A stretch of DNA of 64,000 nucleotides from JANXUC01 sp964619065 (GTDB lineage Bacteria; Acidobacteriota; Terriglobia; Terriglobales; Acidobacteriaceae). The notes beneath the pieces are model-generated. The model was not told the DNA's origin, ran no database searches, and was given only the letters and a program-made list of their open reading frames with translations. A program made the position numbers and the translations under genes. Below are positions 1 through 7,631 of the stretch, one piece after another. The stretch is from contig CAZUCC010000009.1 in NCBI GenBank assembly GCA_964619065.1, positions 1 through 64,000 of the forward strand, read 5' to 3'. Positions within the stretch are counted from its first letter, which is position 1, and every line of letters begins with the position of its first letter.

Positions 1-550
1 GAAAAATCTGGTTGGCGTAAAGCGTAACGCTTTGCGGCTTGGTAAAGCGGCGCTCGATCTGCATGGCCAGAAGAATCTCTTGGATTTTGCGGTGGAACGA
101 GCGGTCGGGCGAGAGAAACAGGTTGCGCGCCAGCTGCATAGTCAGCGTGGACGCGCCCTGCACTTTGCCGCCGGACTGCACATCGCGATACGCCGCGCCC
201 ATCATGCGCCATACGTTCACGCCCCAGTGGCGTTCGAAGTCCTTGTCTTCAATGGAGATCAGGGCGTCGCGGAGAACTCGGGGGAAATCGTCATAGGTAA
301 CGATCACGCGGCGCTGCAAGGCGAACGATCCGACCACGCGGTTCTGGTCGTCGTAGAGCTGGGTCGTAGAGCTGGGCCGATAGTGCTCTAACTCCTCCAC
401 CTGTGGCAGGCCGGTGGAGTAGACGAGCAGACTGCCCGCCCCGCCTCCCACGATGGCGGCCACCAGCACCAGCACGGCGAAGAGAACGCGCCCGACCAGC
501 TTCTTGCCTCCAATGTGCACGGGAGGCAGGTGGCTAAAAAGAGTTTGCAT
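1..550 (-). CDS. Class A penicillin-binding protein, N-terminal part (glycosyltransferase), cut by window edge
   Basis: Bifunctional peptidoglycan synthase that polymerises lipid II in the periplasm and would cross-link it through a transpeptidase domain lying outside the window. The 183 residues seen contain a cytoplasmic stub, one membrane segment at about residues 20-44, and the start of a GT51 glycosyltransferase domain. The catalytic glutamate is E101 in the motif IEDKDF, followed by the family signature GASTLTMQLARNLF and the block RKIQEILLAMQIE. The ATG at 550 is the first start before the membrane segment; no strong ribosome binding site is visible in front of it. The family assignment is firm. 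The C-terminal domain is only assumed from family structure, so a monofunctional enzyme cannot be excluded. Confidence 0.93.
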   Translation of the reverse strand, partial: MQTLFSHLPPVHIGGKKLVGRVLFAVLVLVAAIVGGGAGSLLVYSTGLPQVEELEHYRPSSTTQLYDDQNRVVGSFALQRRVIVTYDDFPRVLRDALISIEDKDFERHWGVNVWRMMGAAYRDVQSGGKVQGASTLTMQLARNLFLSPDRSFHRKIQEILLAMQIERRFTKPQSVTLYANQIF

Positions 551-822
551 GGACGAAGGTCAGAATAGCAGGGCCGGGTTGCGAGCGGCCAGTTGGATAG
601 GGCGAGGAGTGGCTATCGCCGAAAAAATTTTCCCCGTGGAACATTTTCGTTGAACTCCCTGGGGCTCAAGGAGTTACGTTCGCGAGGCTGATTTTGGAGT
701 GCTATTCCAGGGGTGCTCCGCCAACTTCGCGAACTTTATTTTCGGGGCATTCCTGTTTTGGGAATGAGGAAGTGCCGGTATTTGGGCGGGGCGAACGAGC
801 CGTTGCGCTAGCGTCATCATTT
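551..822. other. Intergenic stretch upstream of the PBP gene
   Basis: I see no convincing gene here. Short open frames lack a ribosome binding site and coding character. The stretch carries the upstream region of the PBP gene and leads into a family 2 interspersed repeat. Confidence 0.5.
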
Positions 823-949
823 CCCACCCTTAAAAAGCCAAGGGTGGGGCACCCCTTGTGTTGGTTGTGTCGACAAAGATCAAGAGTCAGGGTGGGGCAC
901 CCGTCTGTCGGAATGGGATAGAGAGGTCAATACCTGGGCCACCCGCCCT
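823..949. repeat. Family 2 interspersed repeat, copy 1
   Basis: A hairpin CCCACCCTT(8-nt loop)AAGGGTGGG at 823-848 is followed by GGGGCACCC, the text TTGTGTTGG, AAAGATCAAGA, a second GGGTGGGGCACCC, and the end GGGCCACCCGCCC. The same order of blocks recurs at 62902-62991, and parts recur at 2513-2551 and inverted at 63311-63389. The end of this copy abuts, by two bases, the stop codon of the next gene, so the insertion may have shaped that gene's 3' end. Confidence 0.7.
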
Positions 950-1466
950 ACTCTTTTCTGGCTCCTTCCAAGTTCAAGGTTGTCCACTTCCTGTAGATGT
1001 CATCAGCTGTCAGACCCTTCGCACCCTCCAATGACTCCATCAAAAGTGTAAGGGGAGTATCTCGATATTCCGGGTGTTTGGTGTAGAACTCTGTGATCAC
1101 TGTTGTGTATGCACTGAAGTCCGGGCCTTTCGACAGGTCAATCTTTAAGTTGGAATACTGCGCAACGCGTGCACGACAGCGCGCAGACGGAAATGTACTG
1201 GGTACGTCATCGTGCCCCAACCGGTGCGATTTGTCCCTTTCGAATAGATCGCCTGCACCCCTGCACGCTTCGACTACACCGTGCCCATGTCCCTGGATGA
1301 AGCCGTAAACAAAGTTCTCTCGTTCCGGTGCACTCCAGGACAGCCATAGCAGTCCCGGATGTTGGAACAGTTGCACCCGATCCGAAGTCTGAGACTGCGA
1401 TGCAGAGATAATCGAGAACAACAGCAACGATCCAATCACGATTAGCCCGTTGCGCTTGGTCGTCAT
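948..1466 (-). CDS. Small secreted protein, possibly Rap1a/Tai immunity-like
   Basis: A 172-residue exported protein of unknown function. Residues 1-25 form a signal peptide ending near SASQSQ. The mature part holds YGFIQGHGHGVVEAC, a second cysteine near residue 97, and a C-terminal helix region with FYTKHPEYRDTPLTLLMESL. That layout (GYxxG-like turn, two cysteines, then xxLxxHPExxxxPA-type ending) resembles Rap1a/Tai-family immunity proteins, but the match is by eye only. The start is fixed by AAGGGAGGTT seven bases or so before the ATG. It lies just downstream of an RHS-core remnant on the same strand, which would suit an immunity role. The stop codon abuts a repeat copy. Treat the function as open. 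Confidence 0.7.
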   Translation of the reverse strand: MTTKRNGLIVIGSLLLFSIISASQSQTSDRVQLFQHPGLLWLSWSAPERENFVYGFIQGHGHGVVEACRGAGDLFERDKSHRLGHDDVPSTFPSARCRARVAQYSNLKIDLSKGPDFSAYTTVITEFYTKHPEYRDTPLTLLMESLEGAKGLTADDIYRKWTTLNLEGARKE

Positions 1467-1522
1467 GCTGAACCTCCCTTTGCGTTTCTTAATAAACTGC
1501 CAATCCCAACGGCACGGTCCAT

Positions 1523-1684
1523 CTAGTCAACCTTGGAGAACTCCGGCCCAGTAGGTTTGATTTCAACATGGATTGTCCATGCTTTTGTCAGAGCTCCACT
1601 ACTGTCCTTGCCGATGACCAGTTGTACCCTCTTTCCATCGATGTACCAGCGTTGGTCGGCGCGCTGAGCGAACACGTTCAACAC
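1523..1684 (-). CDS. Doubtful 53-residue frame downstream of the RHS remnant
   Basis: A frame that opens at a TGA near 1712 and runs to TAG at 1523, with GTG at 1684 as the first usable start. Its product contains RWYIDGKRVQLVIGKDSSG and ends in PTGPEFSKVD, which reads like genuine protein rather than noise, but there is no ATG and no ribosome binding site. It may be the C-terminal remnant of a longer gene, perhaps once linked to the RHS frame that ends 18 bases upstream in another frame. I do not recognise the family. Confidence 0.3.
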   Translation of the reverse strand: MLNVFAQRADQRWYIDGKRVQLVIGKDSSGALTKAWTIHVEIKPTGPEFSKVD

Positions 1685-1701
1685 ATCATGACCAAATCCC
1701 G

Positions 1702-2478
1702 TTAGTGATCACCTTGCCACTGCCACTTTCCACCGCGCTGGGATTCCCAAAGCTTGACCTCCATCTTCGAATGTTTCGCTTGGGCCTCTTTATCGTTTCT
1801 AAGATTGCTGCTGTTGTCCTGGAGTTGCTGTATCGTGTTCGCCTGCGGAACAATCGTGTAGTCCATTTCGAACTGTGCTCCTTCCGTGACGGACGGTTGT
1901 GGCGGAAGCGAATCTGGTGTCAGCATGACATCGGTCCTCTTGTCAGTCTGCGAGGCTGACGCATTTTGCGTCAGTTGAACGTTCAGCGTTACCCGAGGAC
2001 TGTTCACGACATGCAAGTTCGGATCGGATTGGAACTCAGGATTCAGAAAGTCGGGGCTTGCAGAGTAGACATTGTTTCCCGTGTCAAAGTTGCCGGTGGC
2101 GTTGGCCACCGATTCGCCTCCGGAGAAGTCCCCTGCGCTGAAGAAGTACCCGTCGGCATCGACGCGGTTGAGCGGGCCGTTCTCGACATACGCGTACAGG
2201 TTCAGGGTCTGGGGATCGCCGAAGGTGGCATAGGGAACGGTGGTCGCCTTTGCTGCCCAGTCCGGCGTCAGGAACCGTCCCAAGCTGCTGGCATCGTAGC
2301 GCGCCCCGAAGTTATCCAACCCAGACTCCGTATCGCGCTCCTTGCCCGTGAACTTGTAATGGTTCGGGTCAGTGTTGGTGATGGCCATCTCGCCGCCGTA
2401 CGGGTAGTAATCGGACTCCTCGGTGTATGCCGCCGCTCCATTCGAGGTCATGTTGCCAGCGGCATCGTAGCCAAAAAT
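1702..2478 (-). pseudogene. RHS repeat-associated core remnant with unknown C-terminal tip
   Basis: The conserved RHS-associated core is clear: YYPYGGEM, KFTGKERDTESGLDNFGARY, SSLGRFLTPDW, LNLYAYVENGPLNRVDADGY. RHS proteins are large YD-repeat shells that carry a variable C-terminal toxin after this core. Here the frame is open only from 2478, where a TGA stands directly before FGYDAAGN, so the thousands of residues of YD repeats expected upstream are missing. The first ATG inside is at 2451, giving 249 residues. The roughly 150 residues after the core (to GGKWQWQGDH) match no toxin I recognise and lack obvious nuclease or ADP-ribosyltransferase motifs. It is most likely a dead or orphan tip; expression as a free 249-residue protein cannot be excluded. 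Confidence 0.75.
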
Positions 2479-3037
2479 TCAAGGAAGTTCTCGGGTCAGG
2501 GTTTTCAAAAGCCCCACACAACGAACACCGCGTTGTGTGGGCCACCCGCCCAGTCTTCGGGTCCACGGTTTCAGCAGTCGCGGAGTTTTGCTCTCCGCTG
2601 CACGTTCTCTTCGGCCACGTGATAGTTATCACCCTGTCCCCTGCGGGAGCCGGCCGAGTGATTCCGTACACGCGGACATGCACGTTCTCGTAGTTGTACT
2701 CGGTCGTAATGAAACCACCATCGACCGTGGTGTTGAGGGGCTTTGTGAGATCGCGTCCGCGCTCGCCTTCCGGCACTAGCTCATCCACAAGCCCCTTCAC
2801 TTCTTTTTCCGAGAACGAGACTCCAAAGACCATGCCAGTGTCGGTCTTTTGTCGCTTCTCCAGAACCATCTGGCACACCTGGCCGTCGGCGGCATATTTG
2901 GGCGTCATCACCACGTCGGGGCGCAGTTCGTAGGAAGTGATCTGCCGATATTTGGCGCTCAGATCAGCCGAACTTTGCCCCCAAACGATGGTTGCAATGC
3001 CGAGCATCAGAAGAACAACGAATGCTCCCTTAAACAT
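2369..3037 (-). CDS. Secreted protein with a disrupted C-terminus
   Basis: A 222-residue frame beginning with a signal peptide (residues 1-20, ending VWGQ) and preceded by a strong GAGGAGGT ribosome binding site about six bases before the ATG. Residues 21-165 look like an authentic secreted domain (SSADLSAKYRQITSYELRPD, FSEKEVKGLVDELVPEGERG, then a beta-rich segment to ITWPKRTC). From about residue 170 the frame reads through a family 2 repeat (giving RVAHTTRCSLCGAF) and then, out of register, through the RHS-core DNA. The original C-terminus has therefore been replaced. I do not recognise the family. The repeat insertion or a deletion joined this gene to the RHS fragment; the product may be non-functional. 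Confidence 0.6.
   Translation of the reverse strand: MFKGAFVVLLMLGIATIVWGQSSADLSAKYRQITSYELRPDVVMTPKYAADGQVCQMVLEKRQKTDTGMVFGVSFSEKEVKGLVDELVPEGERGRDLTKPLNTTVDGGFITTEYNYENVHVRVYGITRPAPAGDRVITITWPKRTCSGEQNSATAETVDPKTGRVAHTTRCSLCGAFENPDPRTSLNFWLRCRWQHDLEWSGGIHRGVRLLPVRRRDGHHQH
2513..2551. repeat. Family 2 interspersed repeat, partial copy
   Basis: CCCACACAAC at 2513-2522 pairs with GTTGTGTGGG at 2532-2541 (10-bp stem, 9-nt loop) and runs into GGGCCACCCGCCC, the block that ends the copies at 949 and 62991. It lies inside the open frame of the truncated secreted protein and just before the RHS remnant. Confidence 0.55.
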
Positions 3038-3094
3038 TTTTCAGACCTCCTCTTGGAGCTTTTCCGACACCGCACTCGCACCACCTCCGCCACC

Positions 3095-3325
3095 TCATGG
3101 CGAGATTGCTTTTATGACCGGATCGGTCCACTTAATCGTGAAGTTCATTCCGTGGGAGTTGAATGTCGTGTTTAGCTTCCCGTTCATGTCCACGTTGGAA
3201 AGCGTGCGCGTCCAGGTTGCCTGGTAGGATGCTTTGCCCGCACTGATGTTCAGGGTTTGGGTTGAAGTTACTGTGATCGGATTGGTAGTGACGTAGTCCT
3301 TCAGATCGGCGACCGTGCCGGGCAT
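3095..3325 (-). CDS. Short frame, probably a C-terminal gene fragment
   Basis: A 76-residue frame (from the ATG at 3325) that in fact opens right after a TGA near 3342, so residues ACKK precede the ATG. It contains TSTQTLNISAGKASYQATW and ends FTIKWTDPVIKAISP: beta-rich, serine/threonine-rich, without a signal peptide, and with no ribosome binding site at the ATG. This looks like the tail of an exported protein whose start is gone. It sits 57 bases upstream of the next secreted gene on the same strand. Function unknown. Confidence 0.35.
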   Translation of the reverse strand: MPGTVADLKDYVTTNPITVTSTQTLNISAGKASYQATWTRTLSNVDMNGKLNTTFNSHGMNFTIKWTDPVIKAISP

Positions 3326-3349
3326 TTTCTTGCAGGCGATTCAAAAAAT

Positions 3350-4015
3350 CTAATCTCTGATGGGACCAGCCCCCATTACCCTTACAGATGCACCCACTGT
3401 CGATTGCTCAAAAACACTCTTGGATGTCCAGTACCAAGTACCATCCACCTTGACTCTGTATTGTAGATCTGGAGCCGGAGGTTGTAAGACTTTCTTGGAC
3501 TCAACCGTCCCCGAAATTAAGCGAAAATATATGACTACGAACCAAGCTATCCCGTCGGGCTCCTCCGGAGAACTGCGGAACATAGCGCGTTCTACAACAC
3601 CGCCATCGTATTGATCCCAAAACGACGTTCGAAGATTGAGCGCGATTCCTACTTTCCCGGACTGCTTCAAAGCACCGACAGACTTCACACGTTCAATACG
3701 TCTCAACAGTTCCCCATAGGTTGATAGTTGCATGAAGACGGGAGAGTCTGGCTCGGTCCATTTCGAGTGCGTTTCTATGAAAAAGTGTTTGGGCACCACT
3801 CGAATCTCACTGAGTTCACCACCTTTCTCGCAGAAAATGGGTTGAAGTACATAGCGGTCGTTCACTGTATAAAGATTTTGCTTCGAATCTATGATTGTGA
3901 ATTCCTTATTCAGCTTCTCTTTTGTCTCTTGTCCGCTGGCCATGGATAGCATCAGACAAGCACATAAAATTCCAAGGATCCTTGCACCTAGCTTCATTGC
4001 TGATCTGCTTTTCAT
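3350..4015 (-). CDS. Secreted protein of unknown function
   Basis: A 221-residue exported protein. The signal peptide covers roughly residues 1-28 (two possible starts, M1 and M7; hydrophobic core LGILCACLMLSMASG). The mature part is a single domain with no recognised family: a segment ETHSKWTEPDSPVFMQLSTYG, a middle beta-rich region with FRSSPEEPDGIAWFVVIYFR, and an ending with DGTWYWTSKSVFEQ. The gene is clearly AT-richer than its neighbours, as are the fragments beside it, which suggests acquired DNA. It lies six bases after the stop of the large c-di-GMP gene and is read in the same direction, so it may be co-transcribed with it; a link in function is not implied. Confidence 0.7.
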   Translation of the reverse strand: MKSRSAMKLGARILGILCACLMLSMASGQETKEKLNKEFTIIDSKQNLYTVNDRYVLQPIFCEKGGELSEIRVVPKHFFIETHSKWTEPDSPVFMQLSTYGELLRRIERVKSVGALKQSGKVGIALNLRTSFWDQYDGGVVERAMFRSSPEEPDGIAWFVVIYFRLISGTVESKKVLQPPAPDLQYRVKVDGTWYWTSKSVFEQSTVGASVRVMGAGPIRD

Positions 4016-4021
4016 ACCGAT

Positions 4022-7000
4022 CTAAGCCCAAGCCGTTTTTTCGCTTCGGAGGTGACGAACCAGAAGCCGGACGAGCATGCCGTCATAGCGGGTGCCGCTC
4101 AGCTTTTCCAGCTCGGTCAGAGCTTCCTCGACAGTCTTCGCGGGAGCGAAGGCTCGTTCCGAGGTCATGTTCACAAAGGCATCCGCCAAGGTGATAATGC
4201 GCGCTAGGAACGGAATTTGCTCGCCGCGAAGCCCGCTGGGGTAGCCGGACCCGTCGAAGGCCTCGTGATGATGTTCCACCGCTTCTTGCAAACGCTCGCT
4301 TGCAGGTAGAGTGGCGATGAGTTCGCAACCCATCTGGGGATGCAGTTTCATTAGGTAGAATTCGTCTTCGCTCAGCGAGCCGGGTTTGTTGAGAATCTTC
4401 TCCGGCAGAAATAGCTTTCCGACATCGTGAACCCGCGCGGCAAAGAGCAGGTCGGCCATTTCGTCCGGGGGCAAATCCAGAGCTCGTCCCAGCATTTCTG
4501 TACATCGCACGATGCGCTCGCTGCGCCCAGCGGCATACGTCTCGCGGCTTTCGGAGGCACGCGCCAAAGCTTCGACTGCCTCTTGCAGAACGTCGACATG
4601 GCGATTGTCGCCAACACCGCCGATCCGGATCAGGGCGGAGACAGCTTCCTCGACGTGCTCTGGACCGTTGTGATCACGCTGCAGAAAGCCCTCCACAAAA
4701 GAGGAAATCATCTGGCGTTTGACGGCAACGCCCTCGTCCGAGGCAAAGAGCTCAACCTTGGAAACGCGGTTACCGCCGGCATGCTTCGAAAGATACATTC
4801 CTTCGTCCGCGAGGCGAACGATGTCTTCCACGCTGAATCCGTGGGCCGGGAAGCTAGCCACGCCAAAACTGCCGGTGATGTGGTGCTCATTGAGCATGGG
4901 ATCGGTCGCGACCCAAAGTCGTAGACGCTCGGAAAGAATTTGCGCCTGCTCCATGCCCGTTTCTGGCATGAGAATGATGAACTCGTCCCCGCCATAGCGG
5001 GCCACCACATTGGACTGGCGGCACTTTTGCTCCAGCAACCGTCCGACACGGGCGAGCACCAGGTCGCCTTCGAGGTGGCCCATGGAGTCATTCACTTCCT
5101 TGAACTTGTCGAGGTCCACGAGCACAACCGAGAAGGGCCGGCCGGATCGCGAGGCACGCTTCCACTCCGATTGCAATGCTTCCAGGAAAAAGCCGCGCGT
5201 TTTGATGCCGGTCAGACCGTCCGTGATAGATTGCCGCTGCAGTTTCTGAAAAACGAAAGAATTGTGCAGCGCAGTAGCAAGCAAATCAGCGAGCGTGCCG
5301 AGGATGAGTTTGTCGTCCGGCGTGAAAGCGCTCTCGCGCTTGCTCTCGATATTGAGCACGCCCAGCAGCGTTTCCCCGTAGCTGACAGGGATGCACAGCA
5401 CCGACCGCGAATCCTGCAAAATGCCGAGGGCGGGATTCGTGTCTGTGCTCTGCACGAGTGCAGTCTCGCCCGACCGGGCGACGCGGCCCAGAATACCGAC
5501 ACCCAGGGGGATGCGTTTCCCACGGGCTTGCGCCGTGGTTCCCGCTTCGGCGCGAATTTCAATGTCCTTGGTGGCGTAGTCGAGAATTCCAATGCCAATG
5601 TGGTCGAATTGAAATGTCTTTTGAATTTCCTGCACAATCTCCGCCAACATCTGTTCGGGATCCTGGCTGGAAATCGCGGTCTTGGAAATGTTATTGAGGA
5701 AAGCCAGTTGGCGGGAACGGCGTTGTTCCTCCGAGAAGAGGCGCGCATTCTCGACGGCGACAGAGACTTGAGCGGCCGCCGTTTTCATAACTTCCAAATC
5801 GCGTTGCTCGAAGGCGAATTCCTGGGTACAGCTCATGGCGACCATAACTCCGGCTGCATGCCCGGCGACAAAAATAGGCGCTCCGCAGAAAGACAGGGCT
5901 GGACGCGGCGGAATATAGGTCACGCCCAGACGGGAGCGTGTGTTCTCCAGATCGGAGCGAATGAGTAGTGGCTGTCGCGTGCGCAGAATGTATTCGGTGA
6001 GGGCGTTCGTTGTCTTGCGCGATCGTTTGGGCAGAGCGACACCATTTTCGATCTCCAACTCAAAGCGAATTTCGTCTCCCTCTCGAAACGCCACGTAAAA
6101 ATTACTGGTATCGAACAGGCGCCCAAGTTCCTTTTGAATAACGCGGAGAATTTCGTCCTGATTGAGCCGGGAGCTGACCGCCTGCCCGATTTCCGTGAGA
6201 AGCTCATACTCCTGGGTGCGGCGGTGGGCAGCATGCGTGATGACATAGTTTTCCAGCGTCATGGCGATTTGCAGCGCCAAGCCGACCGCCATGCGCACTT
6301 GCGACGCGGCGAAAAGCCGCCGAACGCCACCCGGGAACAACACCACGCCGAAATTGTGCTCGCGGGTTTGGAGACTGAAGGCCGTAATGTCTCGAATCCC
6401 GTGCCGCAACAGCACCTGGCGGAAATTCTCAAATCCTTCGCCCGCCACAGCAGGTAGGGGCTCCACAAGTTCTGTTAAATTGCGAAGTTCGACGAAACCG
6501 CTCCGGCGAAACGTAAGCTGGCACAGATAGCTGGCACCACCGGAGGCTTCGAACTCACGCAGGAGTTCCGGCGAGAATCCCCGCTGCACCGAAGGAACCA
6601 CTTCCCGCCACGGCTCCGCCGCGCATAGCATCGCCTGTTTTGCGGACACGGAGGTTCGCAAGCGGTCCAGGATAAATTCAATATTTGGAACGAGCTCGTG
6701 GGCATCGAGTAGCTTGCCGGCATCCACTCCCAGCGTGGAAAAGGCCAGCGTGTTCTCCTGCACGGCCCGCCGCTCGATTTCAAACAACACAATCACCATC
6801 GAGATACCCAGCAGCATCTGAGGAAAAGGACCGAGAAGCTGTCCAAGGGTGATCGCGGGGCGGCCGTACGATCCTAACTGGTCGTAGCCGAGGAGCACCG
6901 CCCAGAAAGCCAGCGTGATCGCTAACAGGCTCAAACCAACGAGCTGGCGTCCATGCGCTTGACGATAAAACTGCAGCGATGCAAAAAGAAATACCAGCGC

Positions 7001-7402
7001 GAGACCAACCTCAACAGGAGAGCGGCTGGGAGCCTGTAAGACAAACGTTCCACCCAGCATGTGCTGGTGCAGGCTCCATAGAGCCAGCGCGACTCCCGAT
7101 ACCGCAACAGCCCCGTCATACCAGCGCCAGCGAAAGTCTTTTCGGGTTAGCCGCGTCGACACGAAGACGCAGAAGGCCATGGCGAACAACATCAGCTGCG
7201 ACACAAGAAAGATGGCGGCGGACGGACGATGCAACGTCATCCAGGTGTCGAGCCCGTAGTGAACGGAATAGGCTGCCCAGCCTAGCTGCCAGGCGCGAAA
7301 ATAGGGGGCTCGGCTTTGGGAATGAAGATAGGTGAAGACGAAAAACAGCAGCAGCGCCACAACGCCCGGGATTGTCGCCATTCCCCCAAGCCCGTTTAAC
7401 AT
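4022..7402 (-). CDS. Membrane GAF-GAF-GAF-GGDEF-HD-GYP protein (c-di-GMP synthesis and breakdown)
   Basis: A 1126-residue sensor with opposing c-di-GMP domains. Residues 1-210 contain about seven membrane helices. Three GAF-type sensor regions follow at roughly 235-385, 392-555 and 565-725. The GGDEF domain (about 727-890) keeps ITDGLTGI, LVDLDKFKEVND and an intact GGDEF motif near residue 802. The product-inhibition I-site, normally RxxD five residues before GGDEF, reads RQSN, so feedback may be weak. A C-terminal HD-GYP phosphodiesterase (about 945-1115) keeps VHDVGK and HHEAFDGSGYP, the residues that define active members. It is divergent from gltX. The net activity, synthase or phosphodiesterase, cannot be told from sequence. 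Confidence 0.93.
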   Translation of the reverse strand: MLNGLGGMATIPGVVALLLFFVFTYLHSQSRAPYFRAWQLGWAAYSVHYGLDTWMTLHRPSAAIFLVSQLMLFAMAFCVFVSTRLTRKDFRWRWYDGAVAVSGVALALWSLHQHMLGGTFVLQAPSRSPVEVGLALVFLFASLQFYRQAHGRQLVGLSLLAITLAFWAVLLGYDQLGSYGRPAITLGQLLGPFPQMLLGISMVIVLFEIERRAVQENTLAFSTLGVDAGKLLDAHELVPNIEFILDRLRTSVSAKQAMLCAAEPWREVVPSVQRGFSPELLREFEASGGASYLCQLTFRRSGFVELRNLTELVEPLPAVAGEGFENFRQVLLRHGIRDITAFSLQTREHNFGVVLFPGGVRRLFAASQVRMAVGLALQIAMTLENYVITHAAHRRTQEYELLTEIGQAVSSRLNQDEILRVIQKELGRLFDTSNFYVAFREGDEIRFELEIENGVALPKRSRKTTNALTEYILRTRQPLLIRSDLENTRSRLGVTYIPPRPALSFCGAPIFVAGHAAGVMVAMSCTQEFAFEQRDLEVMKTAAAQVSVAVENARLFSEEQRRSRQLAFLNNISKTAISSQDPEQMLAEIVQEIQKTFQFDHIGIGILDYATKDIEIRAEAGTTAQARGKRIPLGVGILGRVARSGETALVQSTDTNPALGILQDSRSVLCIPVSYGETLLGVLNIESKRESAFTPDDKLILGTLADLLATALHNSFVFQKLQRQSITDGLTGIKTRGFFLEALQSEWKRASRSGRPFSVVLVDLDKFKEVNDSMGHLEGDLVLARVGRLLEQKCRQSNVVARYGGDEFIILMPETGMEQAQILSERLRLWVATDPMLNEHHITGSFGVASFPAHGFSVEDIVRLADEGMYLSKHAGGNRVSKVELFASDEGVAVKRQMISSFVEGFLQRDHNGPEHVEEAVSALIRIGGVGDNRHVDVLQEAVEALARASESRETYAAGRSERIVRCTEMLGRALDLPPDEMADLLFAARVHDVGKLFLPEKILNKPGSLSEDEFYLMKLHPQMGCELIATLPASERLQEAVEHHHEAFDGSGYPSGLRGEQIPFLARIITLADAFVNMTSERAFAPAKTVEEALTELEKLSGTRYDGMLVRLLVRHLRSEKTAWA

Positions 7403-7581
7403 AAGACCGCCGAACCGCCTTCCCTCTTTATAAATTTAGATGCACGAGAGCCCCTCATGTTTTCACACCAGGGTGCACAACACAACAACTGTCTGGGCCA
7501 TCCCTGCGGATAACCGTGGCGCGATGGTTACCTACTCAGGAGAGCATTTCGGCTCGACTTGGAGCGCTAACGCTGCTTCGC

Positions 7582-7611
7582 TTGACGCTGATTTTGCGCG
7601 GCACGTAACAT
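7582..7611 (+). promoter_or_regulatory. Sigma-70-like promoter for gltX
   Basis: TTGACG at 7582-7587, an 18-base spacer, and TAACAT at 7606-7611. Transcription would start near 7618, fourteen bases before the ATG at 7632. This supports the shorter start of gltX, because the longer reading frame would begin upstream of the promoter. Confidence 0.55.
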
Positions 7612-7631
7612 CGAAGTTTGGTTACTCATTC

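Noticed and set aside
7440..7631. Upstream extension of gltX by 64 residues
   Set aside because: No similarity to GluRS, no ribosome binding site, and a promoter lies within it just before the ATG at 7632.
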